DNA from: Sordaria brevicollis
Taxonomy: Eukaryota; Ascomycota; Sordariomycetes; Sordariales; Sordariaceae
Assembly: GCA_033439795.1 (NCBI GenBank)
Contig: JAUTDP010000003.1
Span: forward strand, 1,612,001-1,676,000
Length of the DNA: 64,000 nucleotides
Direction: 5' to 3'
Under the pieces are notes generated by a model. The model was not told where the DNA came from, ran no database searches, and saw only the letters and a program-made list of their open reading frames with translations. Positions 28,601 to 39,716 of the stretch are shown piece after piece. Numbering within the stretch: the stretch's first letter is position 1; every line of letters starts with the position of its first letter. The position numbers and the translations under genes are program-made.

Positions 28601-29935
28601 GTTAAAATACTTTAAAAAAAAGTTCAAAATCCCGTTCGTAAAATATAAGTTAATTAATAATAGAATAATATTCCGTAATAAGTTAAATATATTATTTAAT
28701 AACGAGAAAATCCAATTCGAATTTATCTATTGGATTTATATTTCAATATAAAGAAAATACTTAAGTAGGGATAAAATAGTAGTATTAATATACCGGTATT
28801 AGTAATTAAAAATAACGAACGCTATAAATTAATATTATAGGAGTTATATTTTATATTATAAAATTAAAGTTTATTAAAATATTAATTAACAGCTTCCTAA
28901 AATTATTACTTATCCTTTACGCGCTATAAAGGGATATTTTTATCGATTACGTTATACCCCTACTTAAATTAAAATGGGTAAGAAGAAGCGTAGAATATTA
29001 ATACGTCCTAATAATAATCGATAAATTAATAAAAATACGGTATTTTATTCTATACGAAGGCTTTATAATAAAAGAATTAATCGAAAAATTTATCGATAAA
29101 ATTTATACCCTCTATAGCCTACTAAATACGATTATTTCGAATAGAAGCGTTTAATTTATATTAACCTTCTAATTATACCTTTTTTAAAAATTAAGCGTAA
29201 AATTAAAATTAATTATTTTATATTATAAAGAAATTAATAATTAAACCGAGCGGATTAATATAAAAATAAAATAATACTTTAAAATATTTATTAATTAAAT
29301 ATAGGATAATTAAATAAATTAACTACCTTTAGCCGAATTTTAAAGTAATAACTTCAAATTTATTATAATTAACGTTACTCCCTTTTTTATTAATTATAGT
29401 TTTTACTTTCGGATAGGTATCGAATTATTATTATTTATACTATTAAACGTTATAAATATATAAAAAAAATAAATTTTTAACGCGAATTAATTAATTTTAA
29501 AGTTTAAAAAAGTATAGGATTTCGTTAAAACCTTATCCCTTTAAGCCTAAGAGAAATATAAAATAGTAATTAACGTTTATTATAATAATATTCCTAAATA
29601 TAAAGTAGGGGATGAAATAATATTCGATATATTTAATTACGCGACGGGTTAATTATACGATAAATTCGCCCTATATTTTGAGGGCCCTTTTCGCATTATA
29701 AAGGTTAATTTATATACGGTCGAATTAATTTTACTTAAAAATATAAAGGTTATATACGTTATTAACGTCTTTAAGGTAAAACCTTATATTTTAAAGTTAT
29801 TAGGCTAAATAGAATTAATATTAGATATTAAAATTAATAAAGGTATAAAGGTTATTAAAATGGATAATTTTAAAGAAGACCGTCGTTAAAAATTCGACGA
29901 ATTATTAAATTATAAAAAATAAGGAGGGGAATAAA
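25640..29935 (+). pseudogene. Element D pol remnant (protease, RT, RNase H, integrase)
   Basis: A retropepsin remnant lies near 25700-25900 (LINF...KAFINRIFI, from an LIDS-type active site, then a PLYLADGDFKE block). RT lies at about 26980-27650, with the polymerase box read as VYFNNILIS at about 27479-27515 (family AYLDDILIF; both Asp mutated to Asn). It is followed by YLNLIITPGG-like and FYRRFINKF blocks typical of Ty3/gypsy RT-RNase H. Integrase remnants follow from about 28560, including a QDNW-WLPLAEF-like segment near 29300-29340. Stops replace expected Trp and Gln codons. RT motifs put it in the canonical 'PFGL' group with element A. Confidence 0.8.
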
Positions 29936-29995
29936 AGTATTTAGTAAAATAAAATTACTATCCCCCCGATTAATAACCTATATTTAATTTTAATA
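29936..29995 (+). pseudogene. Chromodomain remnant at the end of element D pol
   Basis: The frame reads KYLVK-stop-NYYPPD, matching the core YLVKWKGYPPD of the integrase C-terminal chromodomain of chromoviruses after RIP of the Trp and Gly codons. In living elements this domain targets insertion to heterochromatin marked by H3K9 methylation. That D sits inside another silenced element agrees with this, though RIP-driven nesting alone could explain it. Confidence 0.6.
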
Positions 29996-30843
29996 GGTAT
30001 TATATATTAATTTAGTAATTTTATAAAAAATACCTAAAATTAGGTTTATTTTACCCATTATTAAAAAAAGAGTATAAAAAATAATTAAAAACGGGTATCT
30101 TTCTAAACGGTATTAATAGTAATAAAAATACGATAATACCGTTATTAATATTAATACTCACTATATTAACCGTTAATAACCGATAAATATAACGTAATAC
30201 TAAATTAAATAATATTTAAATAAAAAATAAAAAAATAGATAAAAATAGTAAAAAAGGAGGTTCTTCTATTTTAATTATACACCCCGCCCGAATCCTTTAT
30301 ATTTCGAACCTTTCGGCGAAACGTCGTTAAAAAATAAAGGATGACGCGATATTTACTACGGCGTATATCCCTTTACCCTTATTTATTACCCTTAGTATTT
30401 TCGGCCTTCTATTTATAGTATTTTAATATTATAATTAATAAAAATAATAAAAATAATTATTAGAATAATACGGATAAGAATCGAATATAAGTCTTTATAA
30501 TTTATATTATTAATAATAATTTATTCGTTAATAAATTACTATATTATAGGCGTCCTTATAATACCCCTTTCGGGGTTAGTAATAAATAAAGAGAGAATAA
30601 AGGTTTATAAAAAGAGGATAACGAACGTTTAAAATAATATTTAAATCGTTATAAATAAAAAGAAGTTCGAAGGGAAGGATTAAATTTAATAAAAGTTTAA
30701 CAAAAAGTTAATTCCTAAAAAAGAATTTTAATACGTAGTAAATTCCCGCTTAAGGACTTACTTTAATAATAATTAATTAAAAAATAAATAAGCACCCGGG
30801 AACGGAATTTTTAAACGGGGAATTTTATTTTAGAAGGGGGTAA
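29996..30843 (+). other. Element D 3' noncoding region
   Basis: No readable frame between the chromodomain remnant and the right LTR. It ends in the polypurine tract (about 30832-30840). Confidence 0.5.
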
Positions 30844-31149
30844 TATTATAAATATTATTTACTCCTATATAGAAATAGTCGTACTATATACACTAATTAA
30901 TAATAGCTACTTATATACAATATTGGGATTAATAGATAGAACGCGACCGTAATTGCGACGACTGTAATTAACCGTGCTTATAATACCCCAATACCTTAGT
31001 CCCGGCGTCACCTAGATTCATATACGTAATTAGGGCTACGCATTAGCTATATTAAAATCGTATAAAATAGTCGCGATGTATAGGATTATTTCTTATTCCT
31101 CGCACAATAATAAACATCGTACTTTACTACTTGCTCGTACCCCGTAATA
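30844..31149 (+). repeat. Element D 3' LTR (right copy)
   Basis: 306 bp. The inner left end is strongly mutated and the outer right end less so than the partner copy (CTTGCTCGTACCCCGTAATA versus its more AT-rich equivalent). Confidence 0.95.
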
Positions 31150-31154
31150 TATAA

Positions 31155-34100
31155 TATAATTATTAAAACTTATAATAGAATAAAATTAACTACCCGCAAG
31201 GTTATAATTAATTATAACGTAATAATTCTATTATATTACGAAATACGAATACTTATAAACTACGTTTACTTTAATACTATTATACTAATTAATATATTAA
31301 AGGATTTTATATTCGTATTTTAAAATAAATATATCTACAATTATATCCTCGATATAAGTATAATTAAATCTATTTTAATAATAAACCTAAACCCAACCCC
31401 AATATAATTTTATAAAAATTAACGATTTAAAACGATTTAGGATATTAATTTTAATAAATATAAATCGATTTCTTTCGACTAAACCTAAATTATATTAACC
31501 GTCGTAAATAAAGAAATCGGAGAAGAATTTAACTATATAAAGGAATTAGAGAGAATAACCCTTATACCGGATTTAAAAATTAATAAAGTAGTAAAGGAAA
31601 TTATTAAATTAATTCCCAAAAATAAACCCTTAATAAAAGATAATTCGCTCCGCTTAATAAAATAAACCTAAATTAAAACTCTATCCTTAAAAATCGGTAA
31701 AATCGAAAATATCCCCAAAATTAAATTTAACTTTAGCGTTATAATTTATATAAAGGACCCAGCCTTTACCGAAAAAGTCAAAATAATAATTAATAAATAT
31801 AACGTTTATAATAATACTAATACCGTTGTTATTAACGAAAATAAAATACTATATATTAATTTAATCGATAATTAATACTATAAGAAAGTTGCGTTTTATT
31901 TATATTAATTTAATTTAAAGGATATAGAAATTTTAAACGAAACGTTTAATAAAATATACGAAAATAGAAAATTGGAATAAATAAAGCGTTCTACCCCTTT
32001 TAAATACCTTTATTTTATAATTTAGAGGACGGTAAATAATAAACGTAAAATAAGGGTTATTATCGATTAATAACCTATTAATAGGATTATTATTAATAAT
32101 TCTTACCTTCTACTAATTTAAAATTCTATTATCGCCCGTATACGAAATAAACGTTTTATTAATATTTTCGATAATTTAACCTTTTTCTACTAATTTTCCG
32201 TTTATCCCTATTATTATAATAAAATAATTTTAATTAGCCCTAAAGGTTTAAAAAAGTTAAACGTCGCTTTAATAAATTATAAAAATTTACCGTTTTACGT
32301 TTAAAAATTTATAAATAAACGATTCTACCCCTATTAAATTTTTATAATAATTTATATCGACGATATTATCGTTTTTAGCAATATAACCGAAGAATACTTC
32401 GCTTATATCGAAATAATCCTAAAATTATTTAAAAAAATTATTTTAAATATTATAATAAAGAAATTATTCGTAATTTACTTATTAATTCGTCTTCTAAATT
32501 ATAAAATATTAATATTCGGCCTAATAATAACCGAAGACCGAATTATTACAATCTAAAATATTAAAATACTTACCGATTTAATTAATTTTAAACGCTATAT
32601 CAATATCGGTAATTTCTTTAAAAAATTCGTATTCTAATTTACCTAAAAGATAAAATTGCTTAAAGACCGTAAAACCGCGCTTATAATGTAAATTAAAGCG
32701 GGAAAAAAAATTTTAAAAAATAAAAATTAATTTATCCGCTAAAAATTTACGAAAACGGTTACTTTTAAACCTACTTAATAAAAGAAAGAAACCTTTAAAA
32801 TTTTATAAAATTAATTCTATAAAGAGTAAATCCTTTTCTATTACTATTTAGGCCGTTAAACGTTTTAAAAAATTAATATATTATTCGAATTTAATTTCGG
32901 TTTAATTATTTTCTACCTAAAAAATAATTCTTAAAATAGTAAATCTTTCCTTATTACGGATATCGAACTAATTATATTTTATAATAAACGGCTTTCGAAC
33001 GTTAAAAAATAATATTAATTTATAGAATTCGAAATCGCTTATTTTATATAAATTTATAAAATAATAAAATAAATTATTTAATTATATTATAAATTAATAA
33101 TTATCCTTACTAATTATAAAGTAATTATTAATATCGTCCGTTGAATTACTTTAAAAATAATAAATTTAATTAAATTCAATCTAAAATTAATTACAATTTT
33201 AATTTATTTATTCCAATTCGACCTCGATATATAATATATTTTTAATAAAATTAACGTAATCCTAAATACCCTATTCCGGTCATTATCTAAAGTACCCTAC
33301 CCCGACCCAAAAGTTAGCGAATTGGACGATATATAGAAAGATTCTATATATTTAATTTATATCTAAATAACGGATGAAACTAAACCGGATTTCGTCAAAA
33401 GTTATATAAAAAATATTTATTATTTCCAAATTATAAAAAAATTAAAATTCTACGTTAAAAGAAACGTGCGCTACAACCTCCCTAAAGATTAATATTTTAG
33501 GTATTAATTTTCTAAAAATAATCTACTATATTATAAAGTGTATAATAGCGTAATTCGATTATATATACTATATAATTATTTTAAATCGATTTTTAAAATA
33601 GCCTATAACGATAAATATTATTTTAACCCGTTCCGAATAGCGAAAGAATTAGAAAATTTATTAATCTTATAATTATTACGCTAATTTAGGACGTATATTT
33701 CCTACTACTTTAAATATAACGAATTAAAAATAAATTATAAAGCGATTTTTAATTAATTCTAACCCGTAATCCCTAAATTAATTTTATATTATATAATCTA
33801 TATTAATTTTATAATAGATTTATTTAAATAACTTTATACGTCGATAATATAGGGAAGAGAGAATTTCGATTTATTTATAATAATCGTTTACGCTTTTAAT
33901 AAAAAGGTTATTCTAATTCTAAGGAAAATAATTTATTTAGCGAAGGAATAAATAAAAAAATTCGTAACGATATTATTATTTTACGATTAAAGCCTATTCT
34001 GCGTAGTAATTAACGATCGAAATTCAAAATTCCTATCCGAAATTTAGAAAATTATATTTAATAAATTAAACTATAAATTAATATATATTACAATATAATA

Positions 34101-34850
34101 TTCCCAAATTAATAGAAAAAACGAAAAGAGAAATTAGAAAATAAAATTCGCTATTAAATATTATACTGCTAAAAACTTCGATATAATTTAACTTAATATT
34201 TTATTAACGCCTTAATATAATATAAATAATTCCCTATCTACCCCGTTAAATTTAATTCCGAACGAATTAATATTCGGTTTTAAACCTAATATTACCCTAA
34301 ATTTTATTAAATTATAAAATTTAAAAGATTATAATTTTAAAACGATACAAAAATTATATAATTAAAAAATTAATAACGCCCTAAATTAGGCTGTTATAAA
34401 ATATAAATTCCTATATAATAAATTATACCGGCTTTTTTCCTTTAAAATCGGAAATAAAATAATAATCCGACTTTATAAAGGGTATAACCCCGTAAATAAA
34501 TTTTTATAAAAATTCGGTTAATAAAGAATCAGCCTTTTTAAAATAATACGTAAAATTAATAATTTAATTTATAAATTCGATATACTAAAAACGTAGAGGA
34601 TTTATAAAATAATTTCTTTAATACACTTTCGCGAATACCTTAAAAGCGAAAACCTATTCGGTAAAAAAAGGAATAATAGGCCGGATTACGTATTTATCGA
34701 AAAAAACGATAATTAATTTTACTTTTACGAAATAAAACGATTATTAAAACGGCGAACGGTTTAAATAAAGAATAAATTATATATTAATTATAAAATAAAA
34801 TAGAAAAGTTATAATTACGAATTAAATATTTAAAAACTTTATAATATAAT
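31155..34850 (+). pseudogene. Element C pol remnant (RT, RNase H, integrase, chromodomain)
   Basis: C resumes after D's TSD. RT: the block PKGLKKLNVALINYKN near 32225 is followed by VQKFINKRF-like sequence and an intact catalytic box YIDDIIVFS at 32353-32379, spared by RIP although stops flank it. RNase H: LFEFNFGLIIFYL and later SNVKK blocks at about 32880-33060. Integrase core: about 33770-34300, with readable segments such as FVTILLFYD and NDRNSKFLSEI (family SDRDPKFLSE). The 'PLSF-KIGDKV'-type integrase tail follows near 34440. A chromodomain-like stretch (FYEIKRLLKRRTV) lies at about 34715-34760. RT is of the same subgroup as element B. Confidence 0.8.
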
Positions 34851-37706
34851 TAGAAAAATAAATTTTATAAAGAATAATTAGTAATTAATTAAGGAATATA
34901 AAACGTAATTCCCTATTTAGCTTAATAAATTAAAAAAACCTAAAGAATTGGATTTAATTATATTAACCTACAATATTTAAATAATATATTATTTAAAAAG
35001 GAAATTAAACGTACTCTCCTTCCTTAAACCCGGTTCGTTTTAAACCGATAAAGCAATTAAGTATTAATTATTTACTATATATAAACCGCAACGCGACCCG
35101 CCCTATAATATTTAACGTATATAAATTAACCTTCGGTTAAATTTTCTCTCATCCTTAAATACTTTAATTAAATTATACGATTAAAATAAACCTATAATTT
35201 AAAACCAATTATTATAATAATTATTATAAACGATATAATTATATTAAATTAAAATAAACCGGTATATTCGCGCCGTTCTATTACCTATATATATAATAAT
35301 AATCTTATTATTTCTAACCTTCCTATTTTTAATATTATAAAAGTAATTTATAAAATATAAAATTAAAAAGGCTAATACGTCCTAAATTAAATTAATTATA
35401 TTCCGGGCAAACCGAACCAAAATTTAAACGTCTTTAAACGCTTATAATTTAATTAAAATAAAATATTTCATAACCTTTATAACGACGATAAAAAGCGAAC
35501 TAAAATAATCTTAATTATTTACACGATGAATAATTTTCAAATTTCGTAAACGAAATATTATAAAAAGATTATTAAATTCCTAAGCGCGATCGAAAATAAA
35601 ATTTACCCTATAAAAATTATAAAAGATTTACTTTATAAACCGGATATCGCTACCTAAATTATAATAACCGTAATATATTAAATTATAAAATCGTTAAAGT
35701 CCTTCCGCAAATAAGATAAATAAAATAAGAAAATTAGTATAAAGGCTTATAAAATACCTTTCTATATATATTAATATAAAACGAACTTTAAATTAATTTA
35801 ATACGAATAAAACGTTAAAATATTTAAAAATTATAAATAATATACTAAGCCTCTTTTAAACTTCGTTTTAAAAAAATACGTTTAAATATACTAATTCAAC
35901 GCTAATTTCGATACCGATATTATTATTAAAAAGGATATAAATAATAAAGTTTTCGCTATTATATAAAAGTACTTTATTTATTAAAATTCCGAATTCTAAA
36001 TTAAATAAAACACTTATAAGGAGAACGTCGATAAATTTAAAGCGTAAATAGAAAAGAATATAACCCCGGCCGAATTCGACGAAATTATTTTTAATACTAA
36101 TTTAAAAACCGAACCCGAAGGATTTTAAATTAATATATATTATATTAAATTTAAAGAATTAATATTTATTATAAAAGGATTAACCCTTATTAAATAACCC
36201 CAAACCAATGTATTCGAAAAATTAAATTTATTTTTAAATAATAAATTATAAATTATTTTAATTAAATAACCCACTATCCCGTATAGCGTCGTCTTCGGTA
36301 ATTCGCCGCTTAATAATATTATAAATAAATCTATTATTATAATTAAACCTAATTTAATTCTTTAAACTAATAAAATTACTTTTTCTAATACTTTAACGAT
36401 ATTAAGAATTAAAATCCCTAATATTTTTAATATTACCGGCTATATCGAACCTAAAGATTTTATTACCCCTCCGATTCGAATTATTATCCCTACTTAAAAT
36501 ACCCTAACTAAATCGACCGGTATTATTAATATTTTTACCGCCGATTGTATAATTAAAAAGAAATAATTTATCTCCGATTTAAACCCTAAGACTTTTAAAT
36601 ATTTTAAATCTTCCTTAGTTATAAATTCGTCTTCCGAAGTAAATTTATCGCCGAATTTTAAATTGGATTAAAATTCGAATATAAATATAATTAATTTTAA
36701 TACCTATTTTATTCGTAATAAAACGGCTTCTAATATAAATACTATTCTAATTATAAATAAACTTTCTAATATAATTATAATTAGCCGAACTATTTCGACC
36801 CCGTAATATATCCTCTTTAATTATAATTATATTAAAATTCAATTTCCCCTTAAATTAACCGCCAATATAACCTTAAATTATAATTAAAAAGTATTTAATA
36901 AATTAATTAAATATATTGAATACTTCGAAAAGTAAAATAAAAATTAATAAAAAAAAATTAATTACCTTAAAAACGGCGTCGAAAAAAAAAAATAAATATT
37001 TAAATTAATATTAATAAATTATTTACGATTTAATAATTATAAATAAACCGATAAATATTATTAAATTATTTAAAATATAACGAAGGATTATTGTCACGAT
37101 ACCGATCTAGTAGAGGCTTGGAGAAGACGTATTATTGTACGAAGGGGAGAAGATCGAGAGAGAGTAGCGAAAACTCTACTCCCGGACTATGTACATGAGT
37201 GAGGTGGAGACATGACTGTGGGCACGACTGTACTCCGCTGGTGGTTCGGTGCCAAGACGCCTGGGGAGCGCTGCCGACAATCTGGTGCCGTGACAATTAT
37301 ACCCCTAAAAGACCGTACGATTTAATTAAATAATATTCTTACGCCGATTTAATCTATACCTAAATTAACCTTAAAATAATCGTAATCGATAACCGCCTTA
37401 AAATTTAAAATATTAATAATAATAAATAGGACGTCCGCGACGTCTATAATCGTAATAATAAAATATTCGTATATATCGCTAATAGCCCGTTTATTAATTA
37501 AAAATTCGAAATTTATAAAAACAATATATATAATAACGTTAATAAAATCGTCGTTTAGGTTATTAAGTATAGTATCGAAGAAGTAGATAATTAAATCGGC
37601 CCGTAGAGGATAAATAATATAAAATTCGGGATTTGGATAAATAAATAATAAGGGTATATATTTAAACGAATTACCGGGACGGTAATAAATTAACGTAAGG
37701 GGTAAT
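34851..37706 (+). pseudogene. Unassigned sense-strand coding remnant between integrase and 3' LTR of element C
   Basis: About 2.6 kb of C's own sequence downstream of integrase; a solo LTR at 37092-37295 interrupts it. The plus strand reads as protein over hundreds of codons, with stops only where Gln or Trp codons would be. Examples in 35900-36900 are KNITPAEFDEIIFNTNLKTE, SVVFGNSPLNN and GYIEPKDFITPPIRIIIPT. The frame seems to continue past the solo LTR (IEEVDN near 37590). I do not recognise a domain. It may be an additional ORF of this retrotransposon lineage, since element B has a region in the same place and orientation, but I see no clear sequence similarity between the two. Confidence 0.45.
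37092..37295. mobile_element. Unmutated solo LTR (204 bp) in element C
   Basis: A GC-normal island bounded by TGTCACGATACC and GGTGCCGTGACA (near-perfect inverted termini) and flanked by a perfect TSD ATTAT (37087-37091 and 37296-37300). It carries no RIP damage despite 100% RIP-mutated surroundings. Best explained as a solo LTR of a family different from A-D. It splits the 3' coding remnant of C. Confidence 0.88.
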
Positions 37707-37949
37707 TATAAAGGAAAGAAGGGAATAAATCGAAATAAATTATAATTCGATATTAAATCGGTCGTAAATTTACCTTCTCCTTTAAGTATCGTAAGAGTCG
37801 GGTTAGGGACGACCTGAATTAATTCCTATATATAAATAGATAGCCGAGAGGTCGAGCTTCGATTCGATTTCTCTCCTAAATTAATTATCGTATTCCATAA
37901 TCATCCAGTTCATTAAGGATTTTACGCTGTAAGCTTGTGCCATTTAACA
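37707..37949 (+). repeat. Element C 3' LTR (right copy)
   Basis: 243 bp. The last ~90 bp are almost RIP-free (for example ATCATCCAGTTCATTAAGG) while the first half is heavily mutated. TTTTA follows at 37950-37954. Confidence 0.95.
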
Positions 37950-37954
37950 TTTTA

Positions 37955-38354
37955 GGAATTATATAAGCGTCGTAATATTCAAAAATAGCGGTATTAAGGT
38001 TATTAATTTCCTTAATAGTACTTTAAACCTCTTAGGCTATAAAAATACGATAATTATCGATAAATTTATAATTTAAATAAATCTTCGCAATAAGGGTCTT
38101 TTTTCAATTTAATTTAATTAATTCGAAATCAATTTTATTAACGACTTACGCCTTTAATTTAGCCGCTTCCTCTTAATTGCGCGCTATTATTCATTTAATA
38201 TTTTAATGATTTCGTATAGGTTATAATTATATAATTATTCGGGTATTTAAATAAAGTATAGGGGATTATTATATCGTACGCAATTAATTATAATCTCTTT
38301 TTAAGGTAGAATATTTTATATTATCCCCGATAAATATTAATTTAATTTTACGAT
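37955..38354 (-). pseudogene. Element A 5' internal segment (leader/gag start)
   Basis: 400 bp of A between the right TSD of C and A's right LTR. In the minus-strand transcript this is the first internal sequence after the 5' LTR, so it should hold the primer-binding site and gag start. RIP has erased any readable tRNA complement or frame. Confidence 0.55.
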
Positions 38355-38646
38355 TATTACGGTAAAAAGGAAGAGCTTATAATAAAATAATAATAATCCT
38401 TAATTAATAGAAAATCGTAAAATAAAGAAAAAAGGAAAATTAATCGTATAAGAATAGAAGCGTAGGCGGAAAGATATAGGCCCTACGTTCTATAGAGTGA
38501 ATGGGTTATACGGGTGAATAGCTATATAGCGTTCGCTATTATAAATAAGTGATTTACAATAATAAGTCCTTGGTTTACCTGGTTCTTTGAGTAATTTGGT
38601 GATATGTAACAAATTAAGTGACCAGCGGGTGAGCCGTGCCGTCACA
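38355..38646 (-). repeat. Element A 5' LTR (right copy)
   Basis: 292 bp. In the last 31 bases it differs from the left copy at 11 positions, and in all 11 the left copy is the mutated one; in the first 30 bases the polarity is reversed. It is followed by the TSD AGTAA (38647-38651). Confidence 0.95.
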
Positions 38647-38651
38647 AGTAA

Positions 38652-39042
38652 ATTCTAAATAATATAGATTAATTATTTATCTTAATTACGTAATATACTT
38701 AAAATTTTACGCTATATTTTATGTTATTGTTACGAGCGCCTATTAATAATAGTATATAATATAACGGTTAAATAAAAATTTAATATATATTCGTATTTAT
38801 TATAAAGAATATAAATAAATTTGAACGTATTATAAATAAAGCCCTATATTATAATACCTATTAGAATATTTATACTAAATTCGTTTATTTCTTCGGTAAT
38901 TTAATCGTTTACGAAATTTTCTTTAAATACGTATATTTCTAATCCCTTTTCTTTATTACGCTTATTATATTCGATATCGAAATGTAATTATTCATTATTT
39001 TAATTAATAAGTAATATATTACCGGTAGCATCGTATATTAAA
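38652..39042. other. RIP-mutated sequence right of element A, no gene
   Basis: AT-rich mutated DNA joined to 1-264 before A inserted. No frame or repeat partner found in the window. Confidence 0.5.
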
Positions 39043-39716
39043 GGACTTACTCGGGGGGTTATATTACTTTTCTCTAGGGGCTATATTATAACGTATAGAA
39101 TAAAAACCTAGTAAAATTACTCCGAGGGCTATATTACGTAACGTATATAGCTTACCCCTAATTCTTTAAATAAAATTTTTAACCGTATTTAAAATATTTA
39201 TTATTAAAAATAAAGTAGGAAGAGGTTTAATCTATTTTAAATACCCTTATAATTATAAAATTTTATTAACTAATTCTTATTAATTATAAATAAAATCGTA
39301 TTTTTATAATAATTCTAATATAATAAATACTTATTAATAAAAAATCAACGGTATTAATAAGATAAAGGTACTAATAATATAAATAATACAAATATTAATC
39401 GTAAAGTATTAAATTTATTATAATATTATTTATATTAATCTATAAATATTATTAATAAATCGCTTATTTTATTTTAAGGAAGAGGGTATAATATAAATAA
39501 GGGAGCCTTCTATTTTTATAAATACTATTTAATTAATTTTTATAAAATAAGGGTGTTATAATCCTTAATATAATATTTTAAGATAAAGATTAGTACTTAG
39601 AATAGTAATTAATCTTTAGAGTGACACAGCCCGCGGAGGAATATTAGGGTTAATTTTACTACGCGGGCTATGACACAGCCCCCGGAGAAAAGTGACACAG
39701 CCCCCCGAGTAAGTCC
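39043..39716. mobile_element. TIR-bounded non-autonomous element at the heterochromatin edge
   Basis: The left end, starting GGACTTACTCGGGGGG at 39043, matches the reverse complement of the right end (to 39716) over 48 bp if RIP transitions are allowed. Similarity continues in patches to about 100 bp. Each arm carries two or three copies of a GGGGGCTGTGTCA motif. The left arm is mutated (CTGTGTCA to TTATATTA) and the right arm is intact. The ~480-bp interior has no coding capacity. No convincing target-site duplication was seen. It looks like a MITE-type DNA element; the family is unknown. Confidence 0.7.

Larger units (their letters stand above)
22606..31149 (+). mobile_element. Element D: 8.5-kb Ty3/gypsy LTR retrotransposon inserted in C
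   Basis: Two direct 306-bp LTRs (22606-22911 and 30844-31149) are flanked by TSD TATAA (22601-22605 and 31150-31154). The purine tract AGAAGGGGG (about 30832-30840) just before the right LTR and plus-strand gag-pol set the orientation. Gag with zinc knuckle, protease, RT, integrase and chromodomain remnants are all recognisable, making D the best preserved of the four. It inserted between the protease and RT of C, so it is younger than C, which is younger than A. Confidence 0.93.
17600..37949 (+). mobile_element. Element C: large Ty3/gypsy LTR retrotransposon inserted in A, itself carrying D and two solo LTRs
   Basis: Two direct 243-bp LTRs (17600-17842 and 37707-37949) are flanked by TSD TTTTA (17595-17599 and 37950-37954). 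A purine tract (about 37697-37703) directly before the right LTR, together with plus-strand RT and integrase, sets left-to-right orientation. Subtracting D (8.5 kb) and two solo LTRs leaves about 11.3 kb, as unusually long as element B. Order: 5' region, gag/protease, D inserted in the protease-RT interval, RT, RNase H, integrase, chromodomain remnant, then about 2.8 kb of unassigned coding remnant. Confidence 0.92.
265..38646 (-). mobile_element. Element A: outermost Ty3/gypsy LTR retrotransposon, RIP-mutated, split by nested insertions
   Basis: Two direct 292-bp LTRs (265-556 and 38355-38646) differ only by RIP-type transitions. They are bracketed by a perfect 5-bp TSD AGTAA (260-264 and 38647-38651), so the 38.4-kb interval is one insertion enlarged by later ones. 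The LTR ends form an imperfect inverted repeat (TGTCACGG / CCGTCACA). A polypyrimidine tract at about 560-571, beside the left LTR, reads as a polypurine tract on the minus strand. The RT remnant is also on the minus strand, so transcription ran right to left. Removing B, C and their TSDs leaves about 6.9 kb, normal for a fungal Ty3/gypsy element. Remaining own segments: 557-4422, 15554-17594, 37955-38354. No open frame survives, so the element is dead. Confidence 0.93.

Noticed and set aside
1..39600. Mitochondrial, plasmid or bacterial AT-rich origin
   Set aside because: LTR pairs with target duplications, Ty3/gypsy pol remnants and strictly C-to-T/G-to-A differences identify it as RIP-mutated nuclear DNA.
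1..39600. Centromere core
   Set aside because: Neurospora centromeres are built of similar RIP-mutated elements, but sequence alone cannot show CENP-A; only a chromatin map could.
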